This document shows positions 26,633 through 35,515 of a stretch of 64,000 nt of DNA, in pieces. A program made the translations under genes and the position numbers. The stretch covers positions 19,176 through 83,175 of the forward strand of contig JAEWLI010000204.1 of assembly GCA_023393375.1 (NCBI GenBank), given 5' to 3'. This stretch comes from Bacteroidota bacterium (GTDB lineage Bacteria > Bacteroidota > Bacteroidia > Cytophagales > Cyclobacteriaceae). How positions within the stretch are numbered: position 1 is the stretch's first letter; each line of letters starts with the position of its first letter. The notes under the pieces are model-generated. The model was given only the letters and a program-made list of their open reading frames with translations, searched no databases and was not told the origin of the DNA.

Positions 26633-28978
26633 TCAGAAAATATCTTCAACTTTTACGCCATCATATGTTGGTTTTTTGTTAAGGGTATCTGCTTCTTCTT
26701 CAAGGGAAACTGGTGTAACATTTTTATATTTTTCGCAATTCAATTCAACACTAACTCCCCGTTCAGGCCTCATAAAAGACCCTTTATTATAATTAAGCGA
26801 ACTATCAGCGTAAACCCGTAACATAAATTCTTCCCAAATTGGCATGGCAGTTCTACCTCCTTGACCTTCATACCAGTTTCTGAACCTGATGCTTCTTTCA
26901 TCACCTCCTACCCATGCACCAGCGGCCAGATCTTTGGTTACGCCCATAAACCAACCGTCGGAAGCATTTTGTGTAGTTCCTGTTTTTGCACCTATTTCAT
27001 TACCCACACGAAGTTCTCTGTTCAAACCAATTGCCGTTCCTCCGGCTTCGGTACCTCCCATCAACATATGAAGCATTAAAAACGCTGTTTCTTCACTTAG
27101 TGCTTCCTGGGTTTTGGAAGGAAAAACCCAAATTTTTCCACTTTTATCTTCTATACGGGTAATGTATCTGGGTTCTGTGTATACTCCTTGATTTACAAAA
27201 GTGGCATAAGCTCCCACCAGTTCATAAATGGATAATTCACCACCACCTCCAAGACATAAAGATGGCACTGCCTGAAGCGGGCTTTTAATCCCTAGCTTTC
27301 GCGCATACTCTACTACCATCTCGGGTCCTATACGCTTCATCACAAAAGCAGTCGCAGAATTTATTGATTGTGCCATTGCTTGACGCAAGGTAAGTGTTTC
27401 CCCAGAGTATTTACCGTTCGAATTGGAAGGTGTCCATGAAGGTGGATTTTGACCAGGTAAACTAAAGGTAACTGGTGCATCAATAACAGGGTAACATGGT
27501 GAAAAATAATTGTCTATTGCTGCAGTATACACGATAGGTTTGAAGGTAGAACCTGGTTGCCTCTTCCCCATCATTACGTGATCAAATTTAAAATACCGAT
27601 GGTTTATCCCCCCTACCCAAGCTTTTATGTCGCCCGAATGAGGGTCCATTGCCATAAAACCTGTTTGAAGGAATCGCTTGTAATATCGGATTGAGTCAAT
27701 GGGGCTTAACAAAGTATCCTTATCACCCTCCCAGGTAAATACTTTCATACGCCGGGGGGTTTTTAGTATTGTTTGAATAGAATCGGATTTATTACCATAT
27801 TTATTTACAAGATGCCTATATATATCTGATCTGGCAATTTGTCGTTCCATAAAATCTTTTATTTCTCTTCCCTCCTCATCTATCCATGGATTTCTGTCGC
27901 CCCAATGATTTTCAAATCGTTTTTGCAGCGAGGCCATTTTAATTTTCACCGCTTCTTCAGCATGATTTTGCATCCTGCTATCTATTGTAGTATAAATGCG
28001 CAATCCTCCGGAAAATAGATCGATATTGTGTTCACGGCACCAGTCCAATAAAAAACCACGAATTACAGTACGGAAATAGGTAGCCATTCCTTCATTGTGA
28101 TTTTCTACACTATAATTAAGTTCTATGGGCAATGCTTTAAGTGAATCTTTTTGTATTGGATTTAGAAAACCATATTTCGACATTTGATTTAAAACGACAT
28201 TGCGCCGATATATCGAGTTATCGTAATTGTATACCGGACTAAACCGTGTAGGTGCCTGAAGCATTCCTGCCAATACTGCTGCTTCCTGAGGATTCAGTTC
28301 ACCCGGCTCCTTATCAAAAAATGTCCTCGTGGCTACTTTTATTCCAAATGCATTACTACCAAAATCAACAGTATTCAGATACATGGCCATGATCTCCTTT
28401 TTAGTATAATCACGTTCAAGTTTTATGGATACAATCCACTCCTTGAATTTATCGACATAGATCCCAAACCCAGTTTCATGTAATTTGCCTTTATAATGTT
28501 GGCTCCTGTTGAAGAAAATATTTTCAGCTAATTGTTGGGTGAGCGTGCTGCCCCCTCCGGCAAAACTAAAAGTAAGTTTGCCGATTGCAGCCCGTAAAAT
28601 GCCTTTCAAATCAATTCCTGAATGTTTTGTAAAACGCACATCTTCAGTTGCGATTAAAGCATTGACCAAATAAGGTGAAAGCTCATCAAAATCGACCTGG
28701 CTTCTGTTTTCCCGAAAATATTTTCCCATCAATAAACCATCGGCAGAGTAAAGTTCGGAAGCCAGGATATTTTCACTTTCAGGGTTTTCAAGCATTTCAT
28801 AGCTGGGAAATTCCCCATACAAATTCATAAAATTGACATTGATGCTGTATATCAATAATATAAATAGTATCAATCCTGTAGCAAAAGAAATCCACATGGT
28901 CTTAATCAATGTGGAATAAAATTTCTCTTTATTTTCAGGCTTAATTTTAGAAATAATTTTTGTTAAAAAACGTGACAT
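26633..28978 (-). CDS. Class A penicillin-binding protein (bifunctional PBP1A-type)
   Basis: This 781-residue protein has one N-terminal membrane helix (about 28-50). The glycosyltransferase-51 domain carries EDVRFTKHSGID with the catalytic Glu, then FSFAGGGSTLTQQLAEN. The transpeptidase domain has the nucleophile motif GSTFKPIVYTA (SxxK), SIN (SxN) and GAKTGTTQN (KTG). It polymerises and cross-links peptidoglycan in the periplasm. Its first 32 bases overlap the end of the SprE/PorW-like gene, so translation of the two is probably coupled. Confidence 0.96.
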   Translation of the reverse strand: MSRFLTKIISKIKPENKEKFYSTLIKTMWISFATGLILFILLIYSINVNFMNLYGEFPSYEMLENPESENILASELYSADGLLMGKYFRENRSQVDFDELSPYLVNALIATEDVRFTKHSGIDLKGILRAAIGKLTFSFAGGGSTLTQQLAENIFFNRSQHYKGKLHETGFGIYVDKFKEWIVSIKLERDYTKKEIMAMYLNTVDFGSNAFGIKVATRTFFDKEPGELNPQEAAVLAGMLQAPTRFSPVYNYDNSIYRRNVVLNQMSKYGFLNPIQKDSLKALPIELNYSVENHNEGMATYFRTVIRGFLLDWCREHNIDLFSGGLRIYTTIDSRMQNHAEEAVKIKMASLQKRFENHWGDRNPWIDEEGREIKDFMERQIARSDIYRHLVNKYGNKSDSIQTILKTPRRMKVFTWEGDKDTLLSPIDSIRYYKRFLQTGFMAMDPHSGDIKAWVGGINHRYFKFDHVMMGKRQPGSTFKPIVYTAAIDNYFSPCYPVIDAPVTFSLPGQNPPSWTPSNSNGKYSGETLTLRQAMAQSINSATAFVMKRIGPEMVVEYARKLGIKSPLQAVPSLCLGGGGELSIYELVGAYATFVNQGVYTEPRYITRIEDKSGKIWVFPSKTQEALSEETAFLMLHMLMGGTEAGGTAIGLNRELRVGNEIGAKTGTTQNASDGWFMGVTKDLAAGAWVGGDERSIRFRNWYEGQGGRTAMPIWEEFMLRVYADSSLNYNKGSFMRPERGVSVELNCEKYKNVTPVSLEEEADTLNKKPTYDGVKVEDIF

Positions 28979-31568
28979 AATAATCTATCCCTTTGGTTGA
29001 GTACAACGTTTCAAAATTCTCTTTTGTGATAATAAAATTGTTTATTTTATAATTTTTTAAATCGCCAAGTATCGATTCGTCTTTATTAAATTCATTATAA
29101 AAGTTCAAAGCTTCATCTATTGATGTAAACTCATTTATAAGAATCAGGCTATATTTACTATCGAGGATCATGTTGGCAGTCTTTAATTCTGAATCGGGAT
29201 AAGCTTTTACAAACTGGTTAACCCTGTGTATCAATCGTTCAGCAATGTTATCCTTTTGATTATAAACCACGAAAAAATAATGCTTTTGATCGGGATTTTG
29301 CCTGAAGATCACCCCTTCTCTTTTTTGCACATTGATTTTATGCACATCGATTGCACTTAGCAATTCCCGTGCATAAGCATTCAGGTCACTATCAGGATAT
29401 TGGTTGATAAAATTCTGGAGTGCAAATTGATAATTGTAAATACCTTCTGTCTTTCCGATGATCAATATTTGCAGAAGTTTAAGATTATCGGCAAATGCAT
29501 TGTCCGGATATTCTGTCAACCCTTTATTGATAATCTGTGAAGCCCTATGAAGGCTATCTCTCTGAAAATAATTATACGCCTCTTTGTACATTTTCTGCAG
29601 CACCTCACTCACAGCAGCACTCTCTTCACGATAATTTGGATTGATCAAAAGCTTGGCATATATGGTATTGGGGTGTTCGTTTACAAGTTTCGTTTTAAAC
29701 TGATCACTTTTAGCAAAATCCTCTAAACCATTGTATATCAGATAGAGTAAATAAAGAGTTTCGGGTTTATAGTGAGATTCTGGAAAACGGTTGATCAGTT
29801 TCTCAAAAGTAACCGCGGCATCTTTCTTTTCATCAAGATTAAAATTATAAATATTCCCTAATTTAAAATGCGCCTCTTCTATTTGTTTTAGTGCTGATTC
29901 CTTCTCTACCTGGGTTTTTGGAATTGTATTAAAAAGTTCTTCCCGGTCGTAAAGTGCAGCAGCAACTTCAGGAGTGGCATCAAATATGTTATTTTCATTG
30001 GACCCTTCTTGGTCTGGTGTTTCTAATTCAGTAAAGTTATCCTCGCTTTCCTTATTTGACCGCCGCCAATTGTCTTCCAATTTCCGTGAACCCCACTGTC
30101 TTGTAAATTCAGTTCTTCCAATACTTACCGAATTTGGGTTATAAAAATACCATTTAGATCCACTTACCCCATCAGATATCGTCCAGTTGCTATTGGAAGC
30201 GTTATTAAACCCAGCCACCTGCGAACTGCCTCTTTTTCTACCTTGTTTGGCTAAGAGTTTTTGGCGTTCCGCTTCCTCTTGCTCCCTTTTGGTTATATAA
30301 TCATCTATAAAAGCCATTTGTTGGACAGAATCCATGGCCGATAGGGTCAATAAGCTATCCTGATCATGTATAATATTCACCTGTGTTACAAAATCTGCCA
30401 GTACTTCCTGTCTGGACTTGATTTGTGCATACCTTTCATCATTCTGAGGCAATGTAGATACTACCGAATCGTAATAGCTTTTTGATATTTCATACTGCTT
30501 GAGTGGATCGAAATATAATTCTCCAAGCCTTAAATAAGAATATGCTTTTTGTCTGGGATTGTTTTTACTTGAACTTACGGATGATTTATATAAATGAAGG
30601 GCTTCTTCTATATTCTCTTGTTTATACTCAAATTCCCCCATCTCATAATAAATCTTATCCTTGAATTCTTCATTCTTTCTATCCTTCAGCAGTGATTTGA
30701 AATACTTTTGCACCTTCTTGACATCACTACCATCTGATAACTCTGTCACTTGCGCCATATTCAATTTTGAATAGAATGACAATTCATACTCCGGATTGGT
30801 TTTAAGGCACAGGCTATAATATTTATAAGCCTCAGCATCAAATCCCTTCTCTTGAAACAATTGTCCTAAAATAAAATACATCCGCGCTTTCCCCTCCTTT
30901 TTGGACAAAAGGGGTGCTGCTTTGATCAGGTGTTTTACCATATTATCAGGATCTTGCCTTTGCTGATACAGGTACGCACGGTGAAGCTCAAGGTTTTTGG
31001 TATTAGTTTTATTAAGTTTTTCTTTTTTTAGGTAATCAGAAACATATATGGCGTTGTTAAACTCTCCCATATCCACGAACGTTCTCATCAATTGTATAAG
31101 TGCTTCATGTCGGGCATTATCATCATCGCTGTTTACATTTACATACTTAAAAAAATCAATGGATTCAGCATACTTACCCTGATAAAAGCGTGTTTTGCCT
31201 ATTAAAATATAACAATCATCGGTCCACTTACTATTATTATGCCTTTGAATAGCTAGTGATGCTTTTTTAAAACACTGGTCAAGCTCTTGTTCCTTACTGG
31301 AGATCAAGGCTGTGTCTATGGTTGGCAGTACATTTAAAATTTCATTAAAATTGTGGCGTTGACTTTTGTCAATTGCCTTTTCAACGTCTTTCATATGTTC
31401 ATTGGCAATGAACCATGCATTATACCGGGCATTGATATTGTGATAAGTTTTACTGAACACATTGGTTTTTTCTACCGAACATCCAGATGTTGCAAATAAA
31501 AAAAACAGGCAAATTATTATTAGTATAATATTAATATTCTTAATATTCAAGATAAATTCTTTTTTCAT
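28947..31568 (-). CDS. SprE/PorW-like TPR lipoprotein (gliding motility/type IX secretion)
   Basis: This 873-residue protein has a lipoprotein signal ending ATSGC (Cys30), then CSVEKTNVFSKTYHNINARYN-type sequence just after the lipid-modified Cys, as in SprE/PorW proteins. Long TPR arrays fill residues about 100-400 and 570-750. A low-complexity, charged Gln/Arg stretch lies between them (about 420-450). PorW/SprE is an outer-membrane lipoprotein needed for type IX secretion and gliding in this phylum. The family call rests on architecture and N-terminal resemblance. Its end overlaps the PBP gene by 32 bases. Confidence 0.78.
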   Translation of the reverse strand: MKKEFILNIKNINIILIIICLFFLFATSGCSVEKTNVFSKTYHNINARYNAWFIANEHMKDVEKAIDKSQRHNFNEILNVLPTIDTALISSKEQELDQCFKKASLAIQRHNNSKWTDDCYILIGKTRFYQGKYAESIDFFKYVNVNSDDDNARHEALIQLMRTFVDMGEFNNAIYVSDYLKKEKLNKTNTKNLELHRAYLYQQRQDPDNMVKHLIKAAPLLSKKEGKARMYFILGQLFQEKGFDAEAYKYYSLCLKTNPEYELSFYSKLNMAQVTELSDGSDVKKVQKYFKSLLKDRKNEEFKDKIYYEMGEFEYKQENIEEALHLYKSSVSSSKNNPRQKAYSYLRLGELYFDPLKQYEISKSYYDSVVSTLPQNDERYAQIKSRQEVLADFVTQVNIIHDQDSLLTLSAMDSVQQMAFIDDYITKREQEEAERQKLLAKQGRKRGSSQVAGFNNASNSNWTISDGVSGSKWYFYNPNSVSIGRTEFTRQWGSRKLEDNWRRSNKESEDNFTELETPDQEGSNENNIFDATPEVAAALYDREELFNTIPKTQVEKESALKQIEEAHFKLGNIYNFNLDEKKDAAVTFEKLINRFPESHYKPETLYLLYLIYNGLEDFAKSDQFKTKLVNEHPNTIYAKLLINPNYREESAAVSEVLQKMYKEAYNYFQRDSLHRASQIINKGLTEYPDNAFADNLKLLQILIIGKTEGIYNYQFALQNFINQYPDSDLNAYARELLSAIDVHKINVQKREGVIFRQNPDQKHYFFVVYNQKDNIAERLIHRVNQFVKAYPDSELKTANMILDSKYSLILINEFTSIDEALNFYNEFNKDESILGDLKNYKINNFIITKENFETLYSTKGIDYYVTFFNKNYF

Positions 31569-31647
31569 TCATAACGAAAATAAACGAACCCTAATACAAT
31601 AATATTAAATCATTTAATTTATTATATTATACTTTGAAAATAAAAGT

Positions 31648-32532
31648 ATGAAGAAGAGGAGAAGAGCGAAAAAGACATTGTCAAGCTGGTTGACTAACAG
31701 GTATGTATTGATAGTCCGGTCAGAAGAAAATTTTGCAGAAAAATCCACCTTTAGTTTCAGTTATGCCAAGTTGATCGTATTTGTGTTTGCTGCGTTTACA
31801 GTGCTTTTATTTATCAGTCTTTATCTGGTAAGGAGTGTGTTGGTACAGTGGTTCGATCCACGTACAATACAAAGTGAAACCAACCAAAAACTGGTAGAAC
31901 TTACATTAACAATTGATAGCCTGACTAAACAATCTGATGTACATTATTTATATTTGGATAATGTAAAGAAAGTATTAAGTGGTGATGAGGAAATTCCTGA
32001 GCGTACAGGTAACAGGTCATTAACTGATGAAGAGAAGTTGGAACGGCTAAACCGTGATACAAACCTTAAGACTTCTTCCATTGATTCCCAATTCAGGAAA
32101 GAATTTGAAGGATATGGTTTATCAATCGCTTCAACTGCCAACTTCTATTCTACAGAACTGCAGGAGCTGTTTTATTTTACTCCGGTAGTAGGTATTATCA
32201 GCTCACCGTACGACCCATCTGCGGGCCATTACGGTGTGGATATTGTGGCCAAGGATAATGAACCAGTAAAAGCTGTGGCAGAGGGGACGGTGGTTTTTTC
32301 TGGTTGGACTCAGGATTTCGGATATTCCATGATCATACAACATAAAGCTGGCATTCTGTCTGTGTATAAACATAATTCCGTACTTATAGAAAAGGTAGGA
32401 AATTATGTAACTGCCGGAGACGTAATAGCGATAATTGGAGACACGGGTGATTTATCGAATGGGCCACATCTTCATTTTGAGATTTGGTACAACGGAAATC
32501 CGGTGAATCCTGAAGAATTAGTTTCATTTTAA
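31648..32532 (+). CDS. M23-family (LytM-type) peptidase, membrane-anchored
   Basis: This 294-residue protein has a basic cytoplasmic tail (MKKRRRAKK), one membrane helix at about residues 38-62, a linker with possible coiled coil, and a C-terminal M23 domain (about 185-290). The zinc-binding motifs H-x3-D (HYGVD) and H-L-H-F are both present, so the peptidase is probably active. It would cleave peptidoglycan cross-links in the periplasm. The bactofilin gene begins 15 bases later; M23 peptidase plus bactofilin is a known pair in cell-shape control. It is divergent from the SprE/PorW gene. Confidence 0.92.
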   Translation: MKKRRRAKKTLSSWLTNRYVLIVRSEENFAEKSTFSFSYAKLIVFVFAAFTVLLFISLYLVRSVLVQWFDPRTIQSETNQKLVELTLTIDSLTKQSDVHYLYLDNVKKVLSGDEEIPERTGNRSLTDEEKLERLNRDTNLKTSSIDSQFRKEFEGYGLSIASTANFYSTELQELFYFTPVVGIISSPYDPSAGHYGVDIVAKDNEPVKAVAEGTVVFSGWTQDFGYSMIIQHKAGILSVYKHNSVLIEKVGNYVTAGDVIAIIGDTGDLSNGPHLHFEIWYNGNPVNPEELVSF

Positions 32533-32546
32533 AATATTATACTGAC

Positions 32547-32999
32547 ATGTTTAGTAAACCAAATGAAAAACTTACGCCTGAAGAAATTACCAACGTTAGC
32601 AACACTATTGGTAAGGGCACCTTCCTCGAAGGCAATATCGAATCTTTTGGCAACATTAGGATAGAAGGCAATATAAAAGGCAATGTAAAAAGCAAAGCCA
32701 AGGTAGCATTAGGAGGATCTTCCAGCGTAGAAGGGAATATACTGGCTCAAAATGCAGAGATTGCTGGTGAAGTAAAAGGCACAATTGAAGTCACAGAGAT
32801 GCTGACATTAAAACCATCAGCTGTTATTCACGGCGATATTGTGACAAACAAAATGCTGGTAGAAGCTGGAGCAGTATTTAATGGCTCATGTAAAATGGGT
32901 GTAACCATTAATGAAATAAAAATTGGAGAAAACGGACAATCCAAACCCGCGGCCAAACCCCAACAACAAGAAGTCAAGCCAGGGGCAGGAGTATCTTAA
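32547..32999 (+). CDS. Bactofilin (polymer-forming cytoskeletal protein)
   Basis: This 150-residue protein contains the bactofilin beta-helix core at about residues 15-115, seen as repeating hydrophobic/Gly patterns (FLEGNIESFGNIRIEGNIKG, AQNAEIAGEVKGTIEVTEML). The flexible Pro/Gln/Lys-rich tail is typical of the family. Bactofilins self-assemble into filaments without nucleotide and place cell-wall enzymes, here probably the M23 peptidase just upstream. The last 77 bases overlap the atpZ frame, so the shape genes and the ATP synthase operon run together. Confidence 0.93.
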   Translation: MFSKPNEKLTPEEITNVSNTIGKGTFLEGNIESFGNIRIEGNIKGNVKSKAKVALGGSSSVEGNILAQNAEIAGEVKGTIEVTEMLTLKPSAVIHGDIVTNKMLVEAGAVFNGSCKMGVTINEIKIGENGQSKPAAKPQQQEVKPGAGVS

Positions 33000-33174
33000 G
33001 TATTCCGGCCTGGCAGCCCAAATGATTGGAGTTATATTAATAAGTTGGTGGCTAGGCACAAAATTAGACGCTTGGTTAGATATGAAAAATCATTTAGGAA
33101 CTGTGCTAACAGTTTTTTTTGGTATAGTGGGTTTTCTTGTATATTTTATTGTTGGCGCGTTCAAATCCAAATAA
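32923..33174 (+). CDS. atpZ: AtpZ-type accessory protein of the F-type ATP synthase
   Basis: This 83-residue protein has two membrane helices (about 31-48 and 58-78) and the family-like YLKYSGLAAQMIG start of the first. AtpZ, with AtpI, is thought to help magnesium uptake or c-ring assembly. The only usable start before the conserved region is TTG at 32923, one codon after an in-frame stop and inside the bactofilin gene. The next ATG (33022) would cut into the first helix. The exact start is therefore uncertain. Confidence 0.8.
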   Translation: MEKTDNPNPRPNPNNKKSSQGQEYLKYSGLAAQMIGVILISWWLGTKLDAWLDMKNHLGTVLTVFFGIVGFLVYFIVGAFKSK

Positions 33175-33216
33175 ATCCAATAATTTTGCCGTCCCATTAA
33201 ACAAGAACTGAAGTAC

Positions 33217-33624
33217 ATGAATAAGTCCATTATTATATTGACCGTTTACACATTGGTAATAGGTGTTATTTGCTATTCAGTTAACATACTGAATAATCAG
33301 TTGGTGTATAACAAAATCTATTATTTCATAATTTATTATTACTTTGTATCATTATTAAGCAATTCTTTCATTAATTTTGCAGTCGCCAAAAATAAAGGCA
33401 ATCTGACGATGTTTTTTTTAGCTTCTATGATTGGCCGCTTGATATTGAGCGTAATTTTTGCTGTATTGTTTATGATGCTTGATAAAACCAATTTGGTTGT
33501 AATAGGTATCAATATCGTGGTTTTGCATTTATTATTTTTAGGATTAGATTTGTTTATAGTCATAGACAGGATTAAAGATTTGTCAAAAAAAGATCAAAAT
33601 TTAAATGTTGGACAAAGTACATAA
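33217..33624 (+). CDS. Four-helix membrane protein in the AtpI position
   Basis: This 135-residue protein is almost wholly hydrophobic, with four predicted membrane segments (about 4-24, 36-55, 64-88, 93-115). It lies between atpZ and atpB, where other bacteria carry atpI, and overlaps atpB by 20 bases. Topology and place match AtpI/UncI, but the sequence offers no clear motif. It probably assists c-ring assembly; this is inferred from context. Confidence 0.75.
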   Translation: MNKSIIILTVYTLVIGVICYSVNILNNQLVYNKIYYFIIYYYFVSLLSNSFINFAVAKNKGNLTMFFLASMIGRLILSVIFAVLFMMLDKTNLVVIGINIVVLHLLFLGLDLFIVIDRIKDLSKKDQNLNVGQST

Positions 33625-34648
33625 CCGATTTTTTGCAAGTATTTCATTGTTTTTTATACTATTTTTAATTTGTACTACACCAGTTAAATCAGCCGCACCT
33701 GAAGGAGAAGAATTTGATGCTGGATATATGATCATGCACCATATTTCCGACGAACACTTTTGGATTTTTACCGATGATGTTGTAGCTTTTCTGCCTGTAA
33801 TTCTTTATTCTTCAGCTGATGGATTTGTGGTTTTCTCTTCCCGGCACCTTTATGAAAATGGCAGTTATGGTGATTATGTATATGATCATGGTGCTATTCA
33901 CCATGTTAATTCCGGGGTTTTTGTTTTTGATTTTTCAATCACCAAAAACGTTGCAATGATGTTTGTTGGGGTAATTATTTTACTGCTAATATTCTTTTCT
34001 GTTGCCCACAATTACAAAAAACGCCACTTAGCACCACCGAAAGGGATGGCGGCATTTTTAGAACCAATCATCCTATTTGTTCGTGATGACATTGCCAAAC
34101 CTAATATAGGTCACAAGTACGAAAGGTATATGCCTTTTCTTTTGACTATATTCTTTTATATATGGATAAATAATTTACTGGGTTTGTTGCCAGGAGCTGC
34201 CAATTTAACAGGAAACATCGCCGTTACGTTTACATTAGCCGTATTTACTTTAATTGTGACTAATATTAGTGGGACAAAGCACTATTGGTCTCATATATTT
34301 AATACACCTGGAGTTCCTTGGTGGCTAAAGATACCTATTCCAATAATGCCTACTATAGAATTCATAGGTATTTTTACAAAACCCTTTGCTTTAATGATCC
34401 GTTTATTTGCCAATATTACAGCCGGGCACATTATTATCCTCAGTTTCCTAAGCTTGATATTCATATTCAAATCGTATTCTTTAACTATATTAAGTATACC
34501 TTTTGCTTTGTTCATTAATTTTCTTGAACTACTTGTGGCATTGCTACAAGCATATATATTTACTTTGCTATCGGCTATTTATATAGGCTCTGCAGCCGAA
34601 GAGCACCATGAGCCAGAGGAAAAAGGAGCTACACAAGCTCTTTATTAA
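33605..34648 (+). CDS. atpB: F-type ATP synthase subunit a
   Basis: This 347-residue protein has a signal-like N-terminus and an unusually long periplasmic part (about residues 30-110) before the membrane helices. Such an extension is usual for the phylum. The helix with the essential arginine is seen in FTKPFALMIRLFANITAGH. The final helices contain LLVALLQAYIFTLLSAIYIGSA. It forms the proton half-channels against the c-ring. It overlaps the preceding gene by 20 bases and is followed 31 bases later by atpE. Confidence 0.95.
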   Translation: MLDKVHNRFFASISLFFILFLICTTPVKSAAPEGEEFDAGYMIMHHISDEHFWIFTDDVVAFLPVILYSSADGFVVFSSRHLYENGSYGDYVYDHGAIHHVNSGVFVFDFSITKNVAMMFVGVIILLLIFFSVAHNYKKRHLAPPKGMAAFLEPIILFVRDDIAKPNIGHKYERYMPFLLTIFFYIWINNLLGLLPGAANLTGNIAVTFTLAVFTLIVTNISGTKHYWSHIFNTPGVPWWLKIPIPIMPTIEFIGIFTKPFALMIRLFANITAGHIIILSFLSLIFIFKSYSLTILSIPFALFINFLELLVALLQAYIFTLLSAIYIGSAAEEHHEPEEKGATQALY

Positions 34649-34679
34649 AAACTTTATAACTAAACTTAATACTTTTATT

Positions 34680-34931
34680 ATGGTAAATTCAATTTTATTA
34701 AATGCAGGTTTAGCTTTATTTGGTGCAGGTATTGGCACTGGTCTGGTTGTATTTGCTGCAGGTTTTGGTATCGGTAAAATAGGCAGTGCGGCTATGGAAG
34801 CCATAGCCAGACAACCTGAAGCAGGTGGCCGTGTACAGCTCGCAATGGTTATTGTAGCTGCTTTTATCGAAGCTGTATCTCTGTTTGGTGTGGTTGTGTG
34901 CTTTATGATTGCCAACAGAACTACCTTTTAA
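34680..34931 (+). CDS. atpE: F-type ATP synthase subunit c
   Basis: The start is placed at the ATG at 34680 (MVNSILLNAGLALFG), giving 83 residues. An upstream in-frame start would add a charged tail atypical of subunit c. Two helices are joined by the polar ARQPE loop (43-47). The ion-binding carboxylate is E64 in AAFIEAVSLFG. The sodium-type Gln in helix 1 is absent, so proton coupling is likely. A strong hairpin just downstream may set its high expression relative to atpF. Confidence 0.96.
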   Translation: MVNSILLNAGLALFGAGIGTGLVVFAAGFGIGKIGSAAMEAIARQPEAGGRVQLAMVIVAAFIEAVSLFGVVVCFMIANRTTF

Positions 34932-34945
34932 AGCAAGTGTAATTA

Positions 34946-34986
34946 AAAAGGGTTGATCTTTGACATTAGGTCTGATCAGCCCTTTT
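34946..34986 (+). terminator. Intercistronic hairpin between atpE and atpF
   Basis: AAAAGGGTTGATC at 34946-34958 pairs with GATCAGCCCTTTT at 34974-34986 over 13 positions (one G-U), with a 15-base loop. The form equals the true terminators of this window (A-rich arm, T-rich arm), yet it lies inside the operon. It may act as a partial terminator or RNA stabiliser, favouring atpB and atpE over later genes. Confidence 0.7.
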
Positions 34987-35010
34987 ATTAAACCTGAATT
35001 GATAAAAAAA

Positions 35011-35505
35011 ATGGAACTAGTTACACCAGGTACCGGATTAATATTTTGGCAGTTTATCGTGTTTCTGCTTGTGCTTATTATTTTAAGAGCTTTTGCCTGG
35101 AAACCAATATTAAGCTCCCTTAAAGCCCGCGAAGATACAATAGCTGAAGCATTGGAAAAGGCTGAAATGGCCCGACAACAAACTGAAAACCTGAAAGCTG
35201 ACAATGAAAAGCTACTTCAGGAAGCGCGTTTGGAAAGGGAAAAGGTTTTAAAAGACGCATTATCTGCATCAGATAAAATACGCCAAGAAGCTAAAAATGA
35301 TGCTTTGAAAATCTCAGAAAAAATGATAAATGATGCCAAAATCGCTATTGAAACGCAAAAAAATACTGCATTACAAGAAGTGAAAAAACTTGTTGCTGAT
35401 TTATCACTTGAGATTGCTGAAAAACTGTTGAAAAAGAACCTTTCTGATCAGAAATCTCAAAAGGATCTAGTAAATGATCTGTTAAAAGACGTAAACAGAA
35501 ATTAG
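35011..35505 (+). CDS. atpF: F-type ATP synthase subunit b
   Basis: The start is placed at the ATG at 35011 (MELVTPGTGLIFWQ), giving 164 residues; an upstream TTG would lie in the hairpin. One N-terminal membrane helix (about 8-28) is followed by a long charged coiled coil that forms the peripheral stalk. The stop codon is 10 bases from the start of atpH. Confidence 0.94.
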   Translation: MELVTPGTGLIFWQFIVFLLVLIILRAFAWKPILSSLKAREDTIAEALEKAEMARQQTENLKADNEKLLQEARLEREKVLKDALSASDKIRQEAKNDALKISEKMINDAKIAIETQKNTALQEVKKLVADLSLEIAEKLLKKNLSDQKSQKDLVNDLLKDVNRN

Positions 35506-35515
35506 CTGAAAAATA

